DNA of 27,216 nucleotides from NCBI GenBank assembly GCA_025927515.1, contig JAICLG010000003.1:1-27216 (forward strand), given 5' to 3'. Of this stretch, positions 23,590 through 27,216 are shown in pieces. This stretch comes from Hyphomicrobium sp. Its GTDB lineage: Bacteria > Pseudomonadota > Alphaproteobacteria > Rhizobiales > Hyphomicrobiaceae. Below the pieces are notes generated by a model that saw only the letters and a list, made by a program, of their open reading frames with translations, was not told the origin of the DNA and did not search any database. Both the position numbers and the translations under genes were made by a program. Each line of letters begins with the position of its first letter. Within the stretch, counting starts at the first letter, position 1.

Positions 23590-24459
23590 TCACGCGGGTG
23601 CTGGAGCGAGCTTCGAGAGGTCTATGACGCCCTCATATTCGAATTCGGCGGGCCCCGACATTAATATATGATTATCATTACTCCATTCGACGGTGAGCGG
23701 GCCCCCTGGAAGCGTGACCTTGACCTTGCGCTCCGTCAGGCGCTTACGCGCAGCCGTGACCGCCGCCGCACAGGCCGCTGAGCCGCAGGCCTGCGTCAAC
23801 CCAGCGCCGCGCTCCCACGTTCTCAGCCGAATGGAATTCGGCGACGTGACATGAGCGAGCGAGATGTTCGCTCGTTCGGGGAAGACAGGATGATTTTCCA
23901 GCAAAGGCCCGAGGCGGGCCAGATCGAACGCATCGACGTCATCGACCCAGAAAATCGCGTGCGGATTTCCAACGTTGACGACCGACGGTGAATGCAGGAT
24001 CGGCCGATCGATCGGACCGATCTGCAGCTCTATGGTGCGCGTATCGCGAAACTCCTCGGCAAGGGGAATGTCCTGCCAGCCGAAACGCGGCTCACCCATA
24101 TCGACCGTGATGGACGAGGGGTCCCGCACGACGGTGTCGAGAATACCAGCGCGTGTCTCGACCTTGAAATGATCGCGGCCCAGGTGCTTGGCGAGCAGCC
24201 AGCCGACGCAACGCATGCCGTTGCCGCACGCGCCGGCCTCCGAACCATCCGTATTATAGATCCGCACGAACGACTCGGTGCCCTTCGTCGCTGGTGCATG
24301 CAGAACCATCATTTGGTCGAAGTGCGATATGCGCTCGGCCGCAATTGCAGCGACTTCCGCCGCCGTGAATACCTTCGCGCTAGCGCGCAAATCGACGACG
24401 ACGATCTCGTTACCGAGGCCGTTCATTTTGACGAAAGGGAGGGGCTGAGCCGAAGTCAT
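23590..24459 (-). CDS. dapF: diaminopimelate epimerase
   Basis: PLP-independent epimerase converting LL- to meso-diaminopimelate, for lysine and peptidoglycan. The 289-residue product has PFVKMNGLGNEIVVVD at the N-terminus and the two catalytic Cys: Cys78 in EAGACGNGMRC and Cys225 in TQACGSAAC. The segments VVNVGNPHAIFWVDD and RTWERGAGLT contain substrate-binding residues. Length and both half-domains are complete. It is the first gene of the minus-strand run dapF-mtaB-ftsY-ispZ2-ispZ. No strong promoter was recognised in the AT-richer bases after 24460. Confidence 0.97.
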   Translation of the reverse strand: MTSAQPLPFVKMNGLGNEIVVVDLRASAKVFTAAEVAAIAAERISHFDQMMVLHAPATKGTESFVRIYNTDGSEAGACGNGMRCVGWLLAKHLGRDHFKVETRAGILDTVVRDPSSITVDMGEPRFGWQDIPLAEEFRDTRTIELQIGPIDRPILHSPSVVNVGNPHAIFWVDDVDAFDLARLGPLLENHPVFPERANISLAHVTSPNSIRLRTWERGAGLTQACGSAACAAAVTAARKRLTERKVKVTLPGGPLTVEWSNDNHILMSGPAEFEYEGVIDLSKLAPAPA

Positions 24460-24972
24460 GCCGCCTTATATGGCGAGAACCGCGCAAATTGACAATTAAC
24501 GGGATGGCATAGCGAAATTATTCAATGAATCGCCGGCGGAGGGGATGGTCTCGAAACGGAACAAAGGCGAAATTCAAGCCGTTTACGACAGAAGCAGTTC
24601 GCCCACCCAACATCGAAACGATCCGCTGCCCTCCATGACGTATGTCTCCGTCCGACGCCACCGCCCGCGCCAACGGCCTAACCGGCTCTTGTTCCGGGTC
24701 GCATTTGCACGGGCCCGTCCGTGCTATTGTTACGGCTGCATCTGCCTCACCAAGGAGGAGCGGGCCTATGAGCGTCGCGTTTTCCAGCTGGCCCACGCCT
24801 GGGGAAAGCAGCTGAAACGGGAACGCCAGCAGCATGAACGGCTCGCGAAATCACCGGACTGAACAACCCCTGTGACCGCCGCGCACGCCTCCGGAAATTT
24901 CAAGCAGCCCAGCTTGTCGCTTCCAAGAAAAAAGCGCACACGTTGCGTCCGCCTCGGGGAACCTGGCAAAGA
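24460..24972. other. 513-base gap between divergent dapF and the PagL-like gene
   Basis: No confident gene was found. The stretch should hold promoters for both flanking genes. It contains a low-confidence small reading frame (24545-24862) with a CxCxxCxC cluster, and a strong AAGGAGG sequence before an ATG at 24768 that opens only a 15-codon frame. Confidence 0.6.
24545..24862 (+). CDS. possible small Cys-cluster protein, doubtful
   Basis: An open frame of 105 codons from ATG 24545, with an alternative ATG at 24635. The first half is Arg/Pro/His-rich and unconvincing. The second half has PCYCYGCICLTKEE, four Cys in a CxCxxCxC pattern, then a highly charged helix (ERAYERRVFQLAHAWGKQLK and on to RQQHERLAKSPD). 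Third codon positions are moderately G/C-rich in this half. A reading frame of similar size exists on the opposite strand, so chance openness in GC-rich DNA is a real alternative. No family is recognised. Confidence 0.25.
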   Translation: MVSKRNKGEIQAVYDRSSSPTQHRNDPLPSMTYVSVRRHRPRQRPNRLLFRVAFARARPCYCYGCICLTKEERAYERRVFQLAHAWGKQLKRERQQHERLAKSPD

Positions 24973-25533
24973 ATGAATTTTTTGGCTCGCGCAGCGATCA
25001 TCGTTGGCCTCGCAGTGGCTCTCGCCGCGAGCCTGGCCAACGATGCCTCCGCGAACGACCTTCTCTATGCTCTGAAGGTGGGCGTCCTCGCCCACGACGT
25101 TCCCGACTTATGGAGCGGCTTTCAGGTCGAGCATAATGCGGCGGACATCAATATCGAAGCCCAGTTTGCAGCCGCCTGGGCGATGCCGTGGGGCGCCATA
25201 CGCCCGGTGATCGGCGGCTCGATCAACACACGCGGCGACACCAGCGACGGCTACATCGACGCCCGCTGGCAAGGCGACCTTCCGTCGGGCGTGTTCTTCG
25301 GGCTTGGCCTCGGCGCGGCCATCCACGACGGAGAAATCGGCGGCGTGAACTCGGATCCCGACAAGAAGTGGCTCGGCTCGCGCGTCCTGTTCCATATCCC
25401 CATCGAGATCGGCTACCATCTCGACCAGCACAGCGACGTCTCGGTTTATTTCGAGCACATGTCGAACGCCTACACCCAGAAATATAACGAAGGCATGGAC
25501 CGCATCGGCCTTAGATACGGCTATCGGTTCTAA
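24973..25533 (+). CDS. PagL-like acyloxyacyl hydrolase (lipid A 3-O-deacylase family)
   Basis: From ATG 24973 the product has 186 residues with a signal peptide (MNFLARAAIIVGLAVALAAS, cut near ANDASA-ND). The rest is a small outer-membrane beta-barrel with alternating strands such as WGAIRPVIGGSIN, GVFFGLGLGAAIHDG and SRVLFHIPIEIGYHL. The C-terminal FEHMSNAYTQKYNEGMDRIG fits the PagL active-site motif with catalytic His162 and Ser164. A Glu at 173 is a candidate third residue, but its spacing differs from that remembered for Pseudomonas PagL. The protein ends in an aromatic Phe, as outer-membrane barrels do. Such enzymes remove the 3-O acyl chain of lipid A. The frame opens earlier at a TTG (24943), but the ATG gives the better signal peptide. 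Confidence 0.85.
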   Translation: MNFLARAAIIVGLAVALAASLANDASANDLLYALKVGVLAHDVPDLWSGFQVEHNAADINIEAQFAAAWAMPWGAIRPVIGGSINTRGDTSDGYIDARWQGDLPSGVFFGLGLGAAIHDGEIGGVNSDPDKKWLGSRVLFHIPIEIGYHLDQHSDVSVYFEHMSNAYTQKYNEGMDRIGLRYGYRF

Positions 25534-25560
25534 CGCTTCGCCAAAGGAACGCTCGGCCCC

Positions 25561-26853
25561 TTACTCGGCCGCAAGCGCTTCGCCGCCATCCTCACTGTTG
25601 TCTTCGATCCCCGGCAGCTCGAAGCCCTCGATCTCTTTCAGTGCTTTTCCGGCGATGCCTTGCAGATCGCCGATCATGCCGGCCGTCGCATCGAGCACGC
25701 CTGCAATTTGTCCTTCCCGCTTCGCCCAAAGCTTCGTCATCGCCTTGCGCTCCCGATCGAGATCGGCCCGCATTTCCGTGAACTTCTCGACGATAGCCCC
25801 GACGCGCTGACGAAAGCGCGGCCCCGTCAGATAATCATAGACGAGCTCCATCTTGCTCTGCTGACCTTCGCCAGCCACGCGCGCCGCTGCCACCTCAAGC
25901 AGAAGCTGGCGAAGCGCGAACGCGATCGGGAGAGCACATCGAAAATCCGTCACCCAGACGCCATCAACCTGATCGAACGTTTGCACACCTTTCGGCAAGG
26001 CGGTCGAGACGATGAGCGCGAGATCGGCCTTGGCGCGCCGCTGATCTTCTTTGAGCTTTGCAATCCAGTCGCCGCCCCAGTTCTTCGTCCGCTTCATTTC
26101 CCATAGGATTGAGCCGCCAGCTCTTCCGGACGGACCCGTAACGCGTGGGATGAGATCTGCGCCGAACTCTCCCTTGGGCACCGGCTCGATACTGTCGAAC
26201 GGGAATTTGGCACGCAACAAGTTCTCGAGTTCGAGCTCAAGCACTTCGCCTTGCAATTGCTGCGAGCCCTGCTCGGCTTTGCGCTTCAAGTCGGAAATCG
26301 TGTTCTGCATGGAAGCGATGAGCTGGTCTTTTTCAGCTACGCGTAGGTTGAGCGCCTCCTCCGCTTCCAGCTTCGCCTTCGCGCGTTCGCCATCGAGATT
26401 TTCGCTGACCCTCTTCTGGATCGTAAGCTCCATCGCCCGGCGTTCGTCTTCAAGCATCCTGGTCTTCTGAACGAAGTCCGCCTGCGCTCTCTGCGCCTCA
26501 GCGAGCTTTTCGTTGCGTTCATTGAGAAGCTCGTGAAGCTCGGCAAGCTCCTTCGCCTTTGCATTGAGGTCGTCCGCCGCGCGAAGTTTCGCCTTCTGCG
26601 CCTCCTCCGAGGCAATGCGCGTCCGCTCGGCCGCGAGCTTTTCCGCGATCTTTTCCTCGATAGCGGCCTTCTCTTTCGCCAACGCCGATTGCTGGGCACC
26701 GATCGCCGCTTCCCGCTCTGCGATGTCCTGATCTTTATCGGCGAGTTGCCGCTCAAACCGGCGACGCGTCTCGGCGATTAACGGCGCAGCGAGCGACTCC
26801 GTTAGCCGGATATCGGTTTTGCAATTCGGACAGCTGATCGTCGGCTCGGTCAA
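25561..26853 (-). CDS. DUF2130 coiled-coil protein with nuclease-like C-terminal domain
   Basis: About 430 residues. Numbered from TTG 26853: a CPNC zinc-knuckle-like pair at 8-11, then a long Ala/Glu/Lys-rich coiled coil (about 30-200), then the DUF2130 domain with ELELENLLRAKFPFD, KGEFGADLIPRV and ILWEMKRTKNWGGDWIAKLK. The pattern Glu210, Asp233, Glu252-x-Lys254 fits a PD-(D/E)XK nuclease core. There is no ATG or GTG between the upstream in-frame stop and the CPNC pair, only TTG at 26853 and TTG 26871. The first has AAGGA 8 bases upstream and is preferred. A near-perfect promoter lies at 26905-26933. Biological role is unknown. It converges with the PagL-like gene, 27 bases apart. Confidence 0.88.
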   Translation of the reverse strand: MTEPTISCPNCKTDIRLTESLAAPLIAETRRRFERQLADKDQDIAEREAAIGAQQSALAKEKAAIEEKIAEKLAAERTRIASEEAQKAKLRAADDLNAKAKELAELHELLNERNEKLAEAQRAQADFVQKTRMLEDERRAMELTIQKRVSENLDGERAKAKLEAEEALNLRVAEKDQLIASMQNTISDLKRKAEQGSQQLQGEVLELELENLLRAKFPFDSIEPVPKGEFGADLIPRVTGPSGRAGGSILWEMKRTKNWGGDWIAKLKEDQRRAKADLALIVSTALPKGVQTFDQVDGVWVTDFRCALPIAFALRQLLLEVAAARVAGEGQQSKMELVYDYLTGPRFRQRVGAIVEKFTEMRADLDRERKAMTKLWAKREGQIAGVLDATAGMIGDLQGIAGKALKEIEGFELPGIEDNSEDGGEALAAE

Positions 26854-26904
26854 AACCTCATTCCTTTCCAACGCAGTGCGACGCCAAGTTGAAGTTTAAA
26901 TTCA

Positions 26905-26933
26905 ATTATATGTTCATGTATTGTTCTAGTCAA
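26905..26933 (-). promoter_or_regulatory. near-consensus sigma-70 promoter of the DUF2130 gene
   Basis: On the minus strand TTGACT (26933-26928), 17 bases, TATAAT (26910-26905) matches 5/6 and 6/6 with ideal spacing. Transcription should start near 26898, giving a 45-base leader before the TTG start. It is the best housekeeping promoter seen in the window. Confidence 0.85.
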
Positions 26934-27061
26934 GGCAAGGTCCCGACGGCACGTGCGATAGTGCCTATCCAACATGAGTCGGAACCCGGATGCGAATATC
27001 TTCGAGGTCAGTCCGGCGTGGCTGGGGGAATGACGTTATCGGCAGCCCTCCAGACCGGCCC

Positions 27062-27216
27062 CTAACGCCGATAATGCTCGTCGCTGACCTTCTCCATCCA
27101 AACGACGGCCTTGCCATCCAGCGCCTCCTGAATGGCGAAGTGCGTCATTCCCGTCGCGGGGGCGGCTCCATGCCAATGCTTTTCGCCCGGCGGGAACCAG
27201 ATGACGTCCCCAGGCC
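27062..27216 (-). CDS. cupin-domain protein, 3' end only
   Basis: The last 51 codons of a gene entering from the right edge, ending at TAG 27062-27064. The translation includes PGDVIWFPPGEKHWHGAAP followed by ATGMTHFAIQEALDGKAVVWMEKVSDEHYRR. The PPGEKHWHGA block is the second cupin motif with metal-binding His residues. MTHFAIQEALDGKAV with the closing VSDEHY is typical of short (about 130-residue) cupins found beside carboxymuconolactone decarboxylases or labelled (R)-mandelonitrile lyase-like. Substrate unknown. Between it and the DUF2130 promoter lie about 130 bases without a recognised gene. Confidence 0.85.
   Translation of the reverse strand, partial: PGDVIWFPPGEKHWHGAAPATGMTHFAIQEALDGKAVVWMEKVSDEHYRR

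Noticed and set aside
27036..27074. TTATCGGC/GCCGATAA inverted repeat as terminator of the cupin gene
   Set aside because: The 8-bp stem encloses a 23-base loop, overlaps the stop codon and is not followed by a T-run.
1..27216. CRISPR array, tRNA, rRNA, phage or defence island
   Set aside because: No regularly spaced direct repeats, no tRNA-like cloverleaf, and no integrase, transposase or recognised defence genes were found on either strand.

Overview
The window looks like chromosomal DNA of an alphaproteobacterium of the order Hyphomicrobiales, probably close to Hyphomicrobium. That placement is inferred from high GC with strong G/C bias at third codon positions, the gene order dapF-mtaB-ftsY-ispZ, a Phasin_2-type granule protein, the alphaproteobacterial short forms of argG, gpmA and ppa, and RIME-like palindromic mosaic repeats of the kind known in Rhizobiales. 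Most of the window is core metabolism and housekeeping. No tRNA, rRNA, CRISPR array, transposase or phage gene was seen.

Layout. 1-2.3 kb: a DsbA-fold isomerase (minus) divergent from argG, then a small two-helix membrane protein. 2.4-4.3 kb: aguA-aguB with overlapping stop and start codons, converting agmatine to putrescine. 4.4-6.6 kb: the most unusual stretch. A 32-bp palindrome with the geometry of a ModE Mo-box lies upstream of a wrecked TonB-dependent receptor gene, followed by a Mop-type molybdate-binding protein and a small exported protein. 6.7-10.3 kb: an M50 membrane protease, an unknown membrane protein and typA. 10.4-12.9 kb: a PepSY-like secreted protein with a hairpin against its ribosome binding site, a Pif1/RecD-like helicase, and a phasin with candidate promoter, operator and strong terminator. 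13-19.1 kb: an acetyltransferase, ppa, dapB-gpmA, leuB flanked by two inverted composite repeats, an exported protein (minus) and asd. 19.2-24.5 kb, all minus: marR, then the run dapF-mtaB-ftsY-ispZ2-ispZ1 with two tandem YciB/IspZ paralogues. 24.5-27.2 kb: a poorly coding gap, a PagL-like lipid A deacylase, a DUF2130 coiled-coil protein with a near-consensus promoter and a TTG start, and the 3' end of a cupin gene that runs off the window.

How the genes fit together. asd, dapB and dapF are three steps of the diaminopimelate/lysine pathway and lie within about 10 kb, though in different transcription units. argG and aguA/aguB concern arginine and polyamines. The best candidate for something new is the 4.4-6.6 kb block. 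It suggests a molybdenum- or tungsten-responsive outer-membrane uptake locus whose receptor has been destroyed by an internal deletion plus frameshift, while the operator and the downstream genes remain intact.
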